DNA of 34,822 nt from Alphaproteobacteria bacterium (GTDB lineage Bacteria > Pseudomonadota > Alphaproteobacteria > Rickettsiales > UBA8987): assembly GCA_030429725.1 (NCBI GenBank), contig JAUIEX010000019.1, positions 1 to 34,822 of the forward strand. The letters run 5' to 3'. The translations under genes and the position numbers were made by a program. Under the pieces are notes generated by a model that saw nothing but the letters and a program-made list of their open reading frames with translations, did no database searches and was not told the origin of the DNA. Shown here piece after piece: positions 8,410 through 17,634 of the stretch. The first letter of the stretch is position 1, and each line of letters opens with the position of its first letter.

Positions 8410-10242
8410 TTAAAGCGCGGGGCTAAGATCATCCAGCATCAGCTCGGTGCTTTCCCGCCCCTGCCATTGATTGAGCGAGAGCGTGCCGGCGGCATAAACC
8501 GCCTGGCCATTATAGGATTCCAGAAACAGATGTAGTGGGCTTTGTGCCTGATTAAAGGCCATGGCTTTGAGTGTGCCTTTGCCTTTCATGGCACCATGAT
8601 CCACCAGATTGAGACGCAGATGTTTGTCCTTGAGCAGATCCCAGTGAGCAATGCGTGCCGGCCCGATGATGAAGCGCGGCTTCGGATTGCCCATGCCGAA
8701 GGGCTCAACGGGCTGTAGCTGTTGATAGAGCTGGTTGGTGATGGCGGATGCCGGCAGGAAGGCGCTGGCATGATAATGGCGCCGGGACTGATAATCCGCC
8801 ACGGCTGCTGCGATGCGGGCAGTGGCAAATGCTTCAAACAGAGGAAGCTGATCCTCCCGGATGGAGAAGCCCCCGGCCGCCTGGTGCCCGCCGCCTTCAA
8901 TGAGAATATTTTCCTGCCTTGCAGCGCCAATCAGGCCGCCAATATCCACACCGGGAATGGAGCGGCAGGAGGCTTTTCCGACACGGCTTCCTTCTGCACC
9001 TTCCTGCCAGGCGATGACGGCGGCGGGCATGTGGAAAGCGTCTTTCAGGCGGCTGGCCACAATGCCGATAACACCCGGATGCCATGCGGCATCATGCACC
9101 ATCAACATGGCAGGCTGTGAAGCAAGCTGCGCGCTGGCTTGTGCGGTGGCATCTTCCAGCACTTGCTGCTCTAAGGCCTGCCGTTCCTTGTTCCAATGGT
9201 TCAGCTGCTGCGCCAATGTGGTGGCTTGCGCGGTATTTTCCGTGGCAAGGAGTGTGGCGCCGGTTTCAGCGGCACCCACTCGCCCGCCCGCATTGATGCG
9301 TGGCCCCAGGGCAAAACCAAGATGGTAAGCATTGGGAGGGCTGTTGACTCCGGCAATTTCCATCAGCGCGTTCAGCCCCGGCTTGGTACGCTGGCGCAAA
9401 ACCTCCAGCCCCTGCTTGACGAAGGCACGGTTTAAACCGGTCAGCGGCATCACATCACAAACCGTGCCAAGCGCCACCAAATCCAGCAAGGAAAGCAGGA
9501 AAGGGGAGGTGACAGGCTTGATGGAGGGGGTTTCCGAAGGCTGAGATTTCAGGCGCTGATTTACCGCAATGGCAAAAAGAAAGCTAATGCCAACGGCCGC
9601 TTGCGTGCGGCAGGGGGAGGTTTCATCCAGCCGGTTTGGGTTGACCACCGCCACGGCTTCCGGCAGGGTTTCCGCGCCCAGATGATGATCCAGCACAATC
9701 ACATCCAGCCCGGCATTGGCGGCGGCTTTTAATGGCTCAAACGCCACCGTGCCGGAATCCACGCAAATAACGAGTGCCGTGCCGTTCTCATGCAATTGTA
9801 ACAGCCCGGCGGCATTGGGGCCGTAGCCTTCGCTTAGCCGGTCGGGAATGTAATGATTGCAGTGTGCGGCAGGGTATCCTAATGCGGCAAAAAAGCGCAG
9901 CAACAGCGCGGTGGAGGTGGCGCCATCCACATCATAATCCCCCCAGATGGTGATGGTTTCACCTTTCGCCAGTGCGGTGATGGTGCGGGTGGCGGCCTGT
10001 TCCATGTCTTTGAGGTGGAACGGATCCGGCAGTGCGGTTTTGAGTTTAGGGTTTAAAAAATCGGCGGCATTGGTGGCGGTGATGCCGCGCTGATGGAGGA
10101 TGGCGGCCAGAAATTCCGGCAATGCATGCTGTTGCTGAAGGGTGGTGATGGTGCGCTGATCCTCCGGGGAATGTTCCGGTAGCTGCCAGGACTGATCCAG
10201 CAATGAAGGGGATTGCCAGGGGCAAGCTGCGGGTGCAGTCAT
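8410..10242 (-). CDS. recJ: Single-stranded-DNA-specific exonuclease RecJ
   Basis: RecJ is a 5'-3' exonuclease acting in recombination and mismatch repair. The DHH phosphoesterase motifs are present in order: WGDYDVDGAT (residues about 99-108), CVDSGTVAFE, VLDHHLG (about 179-185) and LGTVCDVMPL. The DHHA1 motif IEGGGHQAAGGF lies near residue 450, and a C-terminal OB-like domain follows. At 610 aa the length is normal. Its ATG overlaps the hisG stop as ATGA, which implies translational coupling and makes it the last gene of rne-hisG-recJ. Confidence 0.96.
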   Translation of the reverse strand: MTAPAACPWQSPSLLDQSWQLPEHSPEDQRTITTLQQQHALPEFLAAILHQRGITATNAADFLNPKLKTALPDPFHLKDMEQAATRTITALAKGETITIWGDYDVDGATSTALLLRFFAALGYPAAHCNHYIPDRLSEGYGPNAAGLLQLHENGTALVICVDSGTVAFEPLKAAANAGLDVIVLDHHLGAETLPEAVAVVNPNRLDETSPCRTQAAVGISFLFAIAVNQRLKSQPSETPSIKPVTSPFLLSLLDLVALGTVCDVMPLTGLNRAFVKQGLEVLRQRTKPGLNALMEIAGVNSPPNAYHLGFALGPRINAGGRVGAAETGATLLATENTAQATTLAQQLNHWNKERQALEQQVLEDATAQASAQLASQPAMLMVHDAAWHPGVIGIVASRLKDAFHMPAAVIAWQEGAEGSRVGKASCRSIPGVDIGGLIGAARQENILIEGGGHQAAGGFSIREDQLPLFEAFATARIAAAVADYQSRRHYHASAFLPASAITNQLYQQLQPVEPFGMGNPKPRFIIGPARIAHWDLLKDKHLRLNLVDHGAMKGKGTLKAMAFNQAQSPLHLFLESYNGQAVYAAGTLSLNQWQGRESTELMLDDLSPAL

Positions 10243-10931
10243 TTGCGGCTGGCTGCTTCAAATCCTTCCAGCAGAGGACGCAGCGCTTCCATGCGGGTTT
10301 TCCAGGCCACCCGGCTGAGGATAACCCGGCTGGAGGCTTCCATGATGACTTCCATTTCCTTCAGGCCATTGGCTTTCAGCGTTGCGCCGCTGGAGACAAG
10401 ATCCACAATGCGGCGGCACAGGCCAAGCGTGGGCGCAAGTTCAATGGCGCCGTTAAGTTTAATGCATTCGGCCTGCACGCCGCGCCCGGCGAAAAACCGG
10501 CGGGTGGAGTTGACATATTTGGTGGCCACGCGGACATGGCTGTCATTCCAGAAATTAGCGTCATCCGCCAGCGCCACCGGCGCAGCAAGAGAAAGGCGGC
10601 ATTTGCCGATGCCAAGATCCAGCGGCGAGAAGAGATTGTCATAGTTAAATTCCGCCAGCACATCACTGCCGGAAATGCCAATATCCGCCCCGCCAAAACT
10701 GACGAAGCTCGGCACATCAAAGCTGCGGGTGCGAATCAGCACCACATCTTCCCGGTTGGTGGCAAAGGAAAGCTTGCGGGAATCTTCATCGAAAAAATCA
10801 TCTTCCGGCTGCAAGCCGCTATGCTCAAAAAGCGGTAGAAGCTCTTTGAGGATTCGACCTTTGGGCACAGCAATCACCGTGACTTCTTCCCGCGGGAGGC
10901 TTGTTGGAAGGCTGGTGACGGGCTGAATCAT
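10239..10931 (-). CDS. hisG: ATP phosphoribosyltransferase, short form
   Basis: This is the first enzyme of histidine synthesis, joining ATP and PRPP. It has the short form (230 aa) that lacks the C-terminal regulatory ACT-like domain, so it should need a HisZ partner, which is not in the window. Family marks: VIAVPKGRI near the N-terminus, FGGADIGISGSDVL, and the PRPP-binding stretch IVDLVSSGATLKANGL. GGAG precedes the ATG by about ten bases. It starts 15 bp after the rne stop and overlaps recJ by 4 bp. A his gene between an RNase and a nuclease gene is not a biosynthetic operon context. Confidence 0.95.
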   Translation of the reverse strand: MIQPVTSLPTSLPREEVTVIAVPKGRILKELLPLFEHSGLQPEDDFFDEDSRKLSFATNREDVVLIRTRSFDVPSFVSFGGADIGISGSDVLAEFNYDNLFSPLDLGIGKCRLSLAAPVALADDANFWNDSHVRVATKYVNSTRRFFAGRGVQAECIKLNGAIELAPTLGLCRRIVDLVSSGATLKANGLKEMEVIMEASSRVILSRVAWKTRMEALRPLLEGFEAASRK

Positions 10932-10946
10932 GCGTTAGACACTCCG

Positions 10947-13712
10947 TTAAGTCGTGATTTTCCGCCAGATTGTACGCAATTTTGAATCTTCCGGCAATTC
11001 ATCCATGTCAATACCCTCTGCCTTGAGGCCAGCTGTTTTTTCTGTTCCCGGCAGATCCTCAGGGCTTTTCTGCCCTCTATTCTGATTGGCCGGTGCAGGC
11101 TTTCTGCTGGAACGGCGCGGCTTCTTAGTGCTGCTCTCCGAAGCAGGTGAGTTATCTGTACTCTCCGGTGCCGTTGCGCGATTTGCTTCCGGATTGGCCG
11201 GTGATTTTCCTGCCTCCTCCGGCTGCTTCCGGCGCTCACTACGCCGCACCCGGCGGCGTGATGGTTTTTCCGCCTGATCCGCTTCAGGGCTATATTGAGT
11301 GGTTGACGCCGGAGCCGTGCTTTCTTTTTTTACCGGTTCCGGTTCGGACGGCTTAACGTCTTTCGGCTTTTCTTCCGCCGGCGCAGGTTGGTTGCGGTTA
11401 TCCCGTTTTTGATTGCTGCGTTCGGGTTGCTGTGCCCCATCACCTTGCTTATTGCGGCCACCGCCAGCACCAGCGCTGCCACCGCGACGACGACGCTGCT
11501 GTTTGCCGGTTTGTTCAATGGTGGATTCCACGCCCTGCAAGCCATAATCCAGACAGATTTCAACTTCCACTTCAAATTTTTCTTCAATCGTATCCAGCTC
11601 TTTCCGCTTATGATTGAGCAGGTATAGTGCGGCTTCGGCGGCCACGTGGATAGTAATTTTTTCCGAGTTACGGTTAGCGGCTTCGGTTTCAATCTGACGC
11701 AGCAGGTACAGTGCGGTGGATTCATCCGAGCGCATCAAGCCGGTGCCACTGCACACGCGACAGGTTTGGCTGGAGGATTCCAGAATGCTGGAACGCAGGC
11801 GCTGGCGGCTCATTTCAAGCAAACCAAAGCTTGATATCCGCCCAACCTGAATTTTCGCACGGTCAGATTTCAACGCATCTTTGAGCGCTTTTTCCACGGT
11901 GCGTTTGTTCCGCATCTCGCGCATGTCGATAAAATCGATCACGATCAACCCGGCAAGGTCACGCAGGCGCAGCTGACGCGCCACTTCCTGTGCGGCTTCG
12001 ATATTGGTTTTTAAAGCGGTGGCTTCAATACTACGCTCCCCGGTGGATTTCCCGGAGTTTACATCAATGGCCACCAGCGCTTCGGTGGGGTTGATAACCA
12101 GCGCGCCACCCGAAGGAAGGCGGGCTTCGCTTTCATAGAGTGTATCCAGCTGGCTTTCCACATTATAGCGGCTGAAAAGCGGTTCTGAATCCGTGTATTT
12201 TTTAAGGCGGTTTAAAGAATCCGGCGCTAACATCTGTACGAATTCTTTCGCAGTATCATGGGCTTCTTTGCCCTCAACCTGCACTTCGGTGATGTCTTTA
12301 CGGAAGAGATCACGCAATGTGCGGCGGATAATATCCCCCTCTTCCATCACCAGCGCCGGCGCGGTGGAATTGACGGCATTTTGCGTGGTGGTTTGCCAGA
12401 GCGTGCTGAGATAATTATAATCCTCCGCCAGCTCTTCATCCGATTTACCAACCCCGGCCGTGCGCACGATGATACTGGATTGTTTCGGCACATCCATCGC
12501 GCGGATGGCATGCTTCAAGCGCTTACGCTCCCGCCCGTCCTGAATCCGGCGGGAAACACCGCCGGCACGTTCCGTGTTGGGCATAAACACACAGAAACGC
12601 CCGGGAATGGAGATATAGGTGGTGATGGCAGCGCCCTTATTGCCGCGCTCTTCCTTAACCACCTGCACCAGCACCAGCTGGCCGCGTTTAAGCACTTCCT
12701 GAATATTATATTGGCGGTAAAAACGCGCCCGTTTTTTGCGCGCCATTTCCGCTTCTACCCGCTCATCCTGATCGTCCGATAAAGGTGCTTCACTGTCATC
12801 ATTCAGGCCGATATTTTCCCGATGGCTATGCTCATCTGGCGTCGTATCCTCCGCGCCCTCAACAGGTGTGCGGCGATTGCGACCACCCCGGCGGCCACGG
12901 CCACGGCGCCCGCGGCGCTCTTGCTTGTCATCTTCATCGGAAGTGTGAGAGTCCTCGGCGGTTGTTTCTTCCGTTTTGGCGCTATCGGCATCGGGTGACG
13001 GATCATTTTTCTTCACAGAGCTGCGACGGCGGGTGCGTTTTGGTTTTTCTTCCGCCTGTTCGGGTGCAGCCTCCGGCGCGGCGACGCTTGAAGCTTCCTG
13101 CGCATCTTTTGCTGCCGGCTCGGCTTTGTCAGCGGTTTTTTTAGCCGCAGGCTTGCGCACGGCACGTTTTTTAGGCGCAGGTTTTTCTTCTTTTTCGTCG
13201 GTTTTTTTTGCCACAGGCTTGCGCGCAGCGCGTTTTTTAGGCGCAGGCTTGTCTTCTTTAACATCCACGGCCAGGGTGGGTGTTTCATCCTTTTTGGCCA
13301 TGGCCTGAGCTGGAGTTTCTTCCTCCTCCTCCTCTTCGTCGTCATCGTCATCCAGATCATCAAAATGATCACTATCTTCGGCGGAGTAGAGATCATCGTC
13401 ATCTTCTTCCGGCTCGTTAGCAATTTCCGCTTCCAGCTCGGCGATGAGCTTTTCCTTATCCGCTACGGGAATCTGGAAATAGTCGTAATGCACTTCCGAA
13501 AAAGGCAGAAAGCCCTGACGATTGCCGCCATATTCCACGAAGGCGGCCTGCAAAGAGGGCTCTACGCGGGTGATTTTACCGAGGTAAATATTGCCCTTGA
13601 TGGGGCGGCGTGAGGCATGTTCAAAATCAAATTCTTCAAGTTTGCCTTTATTTTCGATTGCAATGCGAACATCTTCCGGGTGTGATCCGTCGATTAAAAT
13701 ACGTTTGGTCAT
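10947..13712 (-). CDS. rne: Ribonuclease E/G family endoribonuclease
   Basis: This is the main mRNA-decay and RNA-processing endonuclease. The N-terminal S1 domain (KGNIYLGKITRVEPSLQAAFVEYG) is interrupted after about residue 95 by an insert of about 230 residues and resumes near ARFYRQYNIQEVLKRGQ. The insert has an Asp/Glu run (about 98-134), near-duplicate basic units (PAPKKRAARKPVAKK, then PAPKKRAVRKPAAKK), and an Arg/Gly patch (RRGRRGRGRRGGRNRR). Catalytic Asp residues lie in AIDVNSGK (about 549) and VIDFIDM (about 592). The Zn-link is CRVCSGTG (about 652). The last 200 residues are disordered, basic and Pro/Ser-rich, a likely scaffold for degradosome partners or RNA. AGGA precedes the ATG by about eleven bases. 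It is the first gene of rne-hisG-recJ. Confidence 0.95.
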   Translation of the reverse strand: MTKRILIDGSHPEDVRIAIENKGKLEEFDFEHASRRPIKGNIYLGKITRVEPSLQAAFVEYGGNRQGFLPFSEVHYDYFQIPVADKEKLIAELEAEIANEPEEDDDDLYSAEDSDHFDDLDDDDDEEEEEEETPAQAMAKKDETPTLAVDVKEDKPAPKKRAARKPVAKKTDEKEEKPAPKKRAVRKPAAKKTADKAEPAAKDAQEASSVAAPEAAPEQAEEKPKRTRRRSSVKKNDPSPDADSAKTEETTAEDSHTSDEDDKQERRGRRGRGRRGGRNRRTPVEGAEDTTPDEHSHRENIGLNDDSEAPLSDDQDERVEAEMARKKRARFYRQYNIQEVLKRGQLVLVQVVKEERGNKGAAITTYISIPGRFCVFMPNTERAGGVSRRIQDGRERKRLKHAIRAMDVPKQSSIIVRTAGVGKSDEELAEDYNYLSTLWQTTTQNAVNSTAPALVMEEGDIIRRTLRDLFRKDITEVQVEGKEAHDTAKEFVQMLAPDSLNRLKKYTDSEPLFSRYNVESQLDTLYESEARLPSGGALVINPTEALVAIDVNSGKSTGERSIEATALKTNIEAAQEVARQLRLRDLAGLIVIDFIDMREMRNKRTVEKALKDALKSDRAKIQVGRISSFGLLEMSRQRLRSSILESSSQTCRVCSGTGLMRSDESTALYLLRQIETEAANRNSEKITIHVAAEAALYLLNHKRKELDTIEEKFEVEVEICLDYGLQGVESTIEQTGKQQRRRRGGSAGAGGGRNKQGDGAQQPERSNQKRDNRNQPAPAEEKPKDVKPSEPEPVKKESTAPASTTQYSPEADQAEKPSRRRVRRSERRKQPEEAGKSPANPEANRATAPESTDNSPASESSTKKPRRSSRKPAPANQNRGQKSPEDLPGTEKTAGLKAEGIDMDELPEDSKLRTIWRKITT

Positions 13713-14008
13713 AATATGTTAGTCCTGTTTTGTCTGTTGCGCTGCGGAAAGCAGCAAAAATGCAAAATGCCAACAGATACGCAGAATGCGCCAGCAAAGA
13801 GGGGTTGTTTAATGTTATTTTTGAATGGTTTATCATTCGATTTTTAAACTCTTTATGTGCCGCCTGGGGCGTTATCTTCAGCAAAATTCTTTGGTACAGC
13901 GTCGCGTTTCTATTAATATTTCTGCGCACGTCTGATTAACCCTATCTTATGGCGCACTCTGAGAAGTTTCGCAATGAGATTATTGAGCGAAGTTTTTGTT
14001 AACCGAAC
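13713..14008 (-). promoter_or_regulatory. rne leader and promoter region
   Basis: About 295 bp without a credible gene lie between the antiporter operon and rne. A possible sigma-70 promoter on the minus strand is TTGCGA (13969-13974), 17 bp, then CATAAG (13946-13951); both boxes are imperfect. It would give a leader of about 230 nt. Near the start codon GCTGC-TTTCC-GCAGC (13741-13755) forms a 5-bp stem. In E. coli a long rne leader lets RNase E control its own mRNA; a similar loop here is inference. Confidence 0.35.
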
Positions 14009-15757
14009 CTAGCCCGAATAATAATAAACGATGAGGAAGAGGCCAAGCAGGCCGGCGGCATAGAGCACGGTGTGGCCAATTTCCCAGTTGCGGGCGAGGA
14101 TGGCGCGCGGCCCGTGGTAATGATAGATGGTGGCACGCAGCCGGCGGAAGAAATAAAGTCCCCAGGCTTTCAAGCCGCCCACCAGGCCGAAACCGGCCTT
14201 CACCAGCATCAGGAACAGCCATTTGAGATTGTGGCGATAGAGCCAGTCAAAAGTAAGGCTGAGGGTGGGTTTACGCTCCAGCAAGCTGGAATAGCGAATG
14301 AACAGGAAGAAGGCCAGCCCGCCAAAGAGCAGCAATTGCAGCTGCGAGGTGATGTGCGCCGGCGTGTAAGGCTGATAATCCAGTGCGGTTTCCAGCGGCG
14401 GCAGCATGGCATAAATGATTTGCGGGAAAATGCCGGGCAGGATGCAGATGATGGCGGTGAAGATCATCGCCAGTTTCATGGAAGTGGGTGGATCCTGTGG
14501 GCGCAGGCCGGAATCCCGGTGGAAGAAAACGAACCACGGAAACTTAATCCCCGCATGGAGAAACACCCCGGCGGAAGCGGCCAAAAGCGCCACCCAGACG
14601 AAAAATAACTGCTCATCCCCGGCGGCGGAAGCGATCATGGATTTGCTGATGAAACCGGATGTCAGCGGAAAGGCTGAAATGGCCAACGCGCCCACAATGC
14701 CACAGGCACAGGTGATGCGCATGGTGCGGTATAAGCCGCCAACTTCAAGGCAGGTATGTTTTCCGGTCATATAGACCACACTGCCGGCGGACATGAACAG
14801 CAGCCCTTTATACATGATGTGGCAGAAGGCATGGGCGGCCACGCCGTAGAGCGCCAGATCCGTGCCGATGCCGATGCCGACCACCATAAACCCAACCTGA
14901 TTGATGATGCTGAAGGAGAGAATGCGGCGGATGTTATTTTCCAGCATGGCGTAAATAATGCCGTAAAACACCATAAACAGCCCGATATAGATGAGCAAAT
15001 TTTTGCCCGCGAAGAGGGTCAATAGTGCGAAGACCGCCGTTTTGGTGGTGAAGGCTGAAAGAAAAACGGAGCCGAAAGGTGAAGCGGCGGGATAAGCATC
15101 CGAAAGCCATGATGAAAAGGGTGGTGCGGCCAGATTGATACCAATGGCAATCAGGATAGCCCAGGCGGCAATGCGCTCTAAACCCGGATCTGCTACCAAA
15201 AGCCAGTCACTCCATTCCACGGAGAATGGAATGAGGAGGATGGAGCCGGTGGCCTCAAAATGCGCGGTGATGCTGGCCAGCAGCAATGCGCCGCCGAAAA
15301 AATGCATCAATGCATAACGGAAGGCGGCGGTGCGTGCGTGCTCTGTTCCGCCATGCAGAATAATGACGGTGGAGGCAATGGCCATCAATTCCCAGTGGAT
15401 GAAGAGGGTGATAAAATCCCCGGCGAAGGTCACGCCAATGGCGCAGCCCGCATAAAATAAACAAGCGGCAAGCTCCTTATTATTCATGCGCCCGGCGCCG
15501 AACAGAGCGCCAAGGAAGGCTGCCAGCGCAAAGGCAGTGGCAAAAATGCGCGTGAAGGGATGGAGCGTCATCGGCAGAATATCAAACCCGGCGAAATGCA
15601 TGAATTGTTCAACATCCGCTGGGATTTGCCAGATCACGGCCATGGTTACTGTTGGCAGAAGCAGCGCCCAGCCACGATGCCATAATTGCGGCAGCAATGG
15701 CAGCAGAACTGCGCCGATGATAAGAATCAAGGAGGGTGGCAGGGCAATATCAAACAT
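14009..15757 (-). CDS. NuoL/MnhD-like proton-conducting antiporter subunit (D-type 3)
   Basis: This polytopic protein of 582 residues is of the complex I NuoL/M/N and Mrp A/D family. The TM5 glutamate is present (FIHWELMAIAST), as are lysines in FTTKTAVF and SGFISKSM. At the TM7 position, where the family has Lys in GK/LK before the PLH-W-L motif, this protein has INLAAPPFSSWLSDAY, with Asn in place of Lys and no His. The C-terminal 110 residues add a charged amphipathic stretch and a last helix, somewhat like NuoL. The start at 15757 is supported by AAGGA eight bases upstream and an 8-bp overlap with the preceding small gene. It is the last gene of the antiporter operon. Confidence 0.85.
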   Translation of the reverse strand: MFDIALPPSLILIIGAVLLPLLPQLWHRGWALLLPTVTMAVIWQIPADVEQFMHFAGFDILPMTLHPFTRIFATAFALAAFLGALFGAGRMNNKELAACLFYAGCAIGVTFAGDFITLFIHWELMAIASTVIILHGGTEHARTAAFRYALMHFFGGALLLASITAHFEATGSILLIPFSVEWSDWLLVADPGLERIAAWAILIAIGINLAAPPFSSWLSDAYPAASPFGSVFLSAFTTKTAVFALLTLFAGKNLLIYIGLFMVFYGIIYAMLENNIRRILSFSIINQVGFMVVGIGIGTDLALYGVAAHAFCHIMYKGLLFMSAGSVVYMTGKHTCLEVGGLYRTMRITCACGIVGALAISAFPLTSGFISKSMIASAAGDEQLFFVWVALLAASAGVFLHAGIKFPWFVFFHRDSGLRPQDPPTSMKLAMIFTAIICILPGIFPQIIYAMLPPLETALDYQPYTPAHITSQLQLLLFGGLAFFLFIRYSSLLERKPTLSLTFDWLYRHNLKWLFLMLVKAGFGLVGGLKAWGLYFFRRLRATIYHYHGPRAILARNWEIGHTVLYAAGLLGLFLIVYYYSG

Positions 15758-16100
15758 CGCTACGTTCCTTGGCAACATTTTGGTAATAATCCGCCGGGCG
15801 CATAAGAATTAAGCCAAGAAGCTTAGAAAAAAGGACAATGGCAACGCAGGCAATCAAGCCAAAGAGGGCGTAAATGCCGAAAAACCCATAGCCCTCAAAC
15901 GGCACATGCGGATGGGCAAAATGTTCTAAAATCAGGCTTGCCGCCAGCATCAGCCACAGGAAAATCCAGCCTTTTCGGATAAGCCCGGCTTGTTTGGCCG
16001 CCGGAATTGGCGGCACGCGCTTGGGCTGCCCGGGCTTGTATAATTTAGTGGCCGGCGGTGCGGCCATGGCCGGTTTTTTAACGGTGGATTTAGTTGGCAT
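15750..16100 (-). CDS. Small two-helix membrane protein of the antiporter operon
   Basis: This 116-residue protein is of no named family that I recognise. The first 38 residues are basic and Pro/Ala-rich (TKSTVKKPAMAAPPATK). Two hydrophobic helices follow (FLWLMLAASLILEHF and FFGIYALFGLIACVAIVLF), then a short charged tail with RPADYYQ. GAGGG stands four to five bases before the ATG. It overlaps the end of D-type 2 by 11 bp and the start of D-type 3 by 8 bp, so it is translated with them. It is probably an accessory or assembly subunit of the antiporter. Confidence 0.75.
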   Translation of the reverse strand: MPTKSTVKKPAMAAPPATKLYKPGQPKRVPPIPAAKQAGLIRKGWIFLWLMLAASLILEHFAHPHVPFEGYGFFGIYALFGLIACVAIVLFSKLLGLILMRPADYYQNVAKERSDV

Positions 16101-17634
16101 ATGACCCTCTTAGATGTTGCGCAGCACTTTCCAGGCCGGGCTGTCCGGCCTGCTGTGCCAGCATGAGGAAATAATCCGGGAACATGAAAAGCGCGATGGT
16201 TGCCCCGGCAGTGATGCAAAGCGCAATGCGGATGGTCAGCGGAGCTTCCCGGTGGCGTTTATGGCCTTTAATCAGCATGCGTTTATCTTCCGGCTTGAAA
16301 TAGGCCATGAAGATAATCGGCAGGAAATAAGCCGCGTTGAGGACGGTGGAAAGGATCAGTTCGATAGTGAAAAATTCGCTCACCTCATGCGCACCCTGCA
16401 TCAGATAGAATTTGGTGATGAAGCCGGCGGCCGGTGGCAGCCCGATCATGGAGAGCGCGCCGATGGAGAAGCAGGCCATGGTAAAGGGCATGCGATAGCC
16501 GATACCGGCCAGCTGATGGATGTATTTTTTCCCGGCAGCGGTATAGATGGCGCCGGCGGCGAAGAAGAGCGTGATTTTTGCCGCCGCATGCGCAGCAATG
16601 TGGAAGCCGGCGGCGGTGATGGCCACCGGCATGAACAGCCCGGCAGCAAAAATGGCATAAGAAAGCTGGCTGATGGTGGAATAGGCCAGGCGAAGCTTGA
16701 GATTATCCTGCATGAGCGCGATGATGGAAGCAAAGAGGATGGTTATGCTGGCCAGCCATGGCATCCACCCGGCATGCCACCAGCTGATGGCGGTGATTTC
16801 CTGCAGAAAATCCAGCCCAAAGATCATGGTGACAACTTTGATAATGGTAAAAATACCGGCTTTAACCACCGCCACGGCGTGCAAAAGTGCGGAAACCGGC
16901 GTGGGTGCCACCATGGCGGCGGGCAGCCAGCGGTGGAAGGGCATGACGGCCGCTTTGCCAACGCCGAAGATAAAGAGCAGTAACAGCATTCCGGCCATGG
17001 CCGGAGAAACATGCCCTTTCAGGATGCCGCCCTGAACAAAATCCAGCGTGCCGGCGGCAGCGTAGGTCAGGATGATGGCAGTGAGCTGAAACAGGATGGA
17101 GGTGGTGATCAACACACCCAGATAGGTGCGGCCGGAAAGCTTGGCCTCCTTCGTGCCGTGATGGGTGACAAGGGGGAAGGTGGCAAGGGTTAGAAGTTCG
17201 TAAAAAATAAATAAACTGAACAGGTTAGAGGCAAAGGCAATGCCCAGCGCGCCGAAGATGGAAATGCCGAAAAAACAGAAGAAGCGGTTTTGATGCTCCT
17301 CCTGATTGCCGCGCATATAGCCGATGGCATAGAGCGTGGTGACCGGCCACAAGAAGCTGGCAACCAGCGCAAAGATCATGCTTAAACTTTCCGGCTTGAA
17401 GCTGAGCGACAGCGCCGGAGTGAGGTGCAGCAGCGTGACCTCAACCAAGAGATCGGATTGCTGGTAATGCAGCAAGGTGAGCACGCAGAGGAAGGTGAAG
17501 ATCCCGATAAAGATCGTGGTGCCGTCCCGCAGGGTGGGGCTGGTTATCAATGAGCTGGTCAGTGCCGCCAGCAGCGGCAGGCAAAGCGTGAAAACAAGCA
17601 ATGATTCAGGGCTGAGGAAGGTCATTATCGGCAT
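16090..17634 (-). CDS. mnhD: MnhD-like proton-conducting antiporter subunit (D-type 2)
   Basis: This is a 514-residue protein of the NuoM/MrpD type with about 14 helices. The proton-path residues are in place: Glu in FIFYELLTLATF (TM5), Lys in FGVGKAAVMPFHRWLP (TM7), Lys in AVVKAGIF (TM8) and Lys in AGFITKFYL (TM12). The region PTPVSALLHAVAVVKAG is the most conserved family stretch. The ATG shares one base with the TAA of the upstream gene (TAATG), a sign of coupled translation. In Mrp complexes D-type subunits exchange Na+ or K+ for protons; the ion used here is not shown. Confidence 0.9.
   Translation of the reverse strand: MPIMTFLSPESLLVFTLCLPLLAALTSSLITSPTLRDGTTIFIGIFTFLCVLTLLHYQQSDLLVEVTLLHLTPALSLSFKPESLSMIFALVASFLWPVTTLYAIGYMRGNQEEHQNRFFCFFGISIFGALGIAFASNLFSLFIFYELLTLATFPLVTHHGTKEAKLSGRTYLGVLITTSILFQLTAIILTYAAAGTLDFVQGGILKGHVSPAMAGMLLLLFIFGVGKAAVMPFHRWLPAAMVAPTPVSALLHAVAVVKAGIFTIIKVVTMIFGLDFLQEITAISWWHAGWMPWLASITILFASIIALMQDNLKLRLAYSTISQLSYAIFAAGLFMPVAITAAGFHIAAHAAAKITLFFAAGAIYTAAGKKYIHQLAGIGYRMPFTMACFSIGALSMIGLPPAAGFITKFYLMQGAHEVSEFFTIELILSTVLNAAYFLPIIFMAYFKPEDKRMLIKGHKRHREAPLTIRIALCITAGATIALFMFPDYFLMLAQQAGQPGLESAAQHLRGSYAN

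Noticed and set aside
13013..13423. Basic 136-residue frame inside the rne insert
   Set aside because: It is an off-frame reading of the low-complexity Lys/Glu/Asp-coding stretch of RNase E.
13648..13939. Open frames on both strands in the rne leader
   Set aside because: The plus-strand one starts with TTG and has no ribosome site; the minus-strand one runs into rne in another frame. Neither looks like a protein family.
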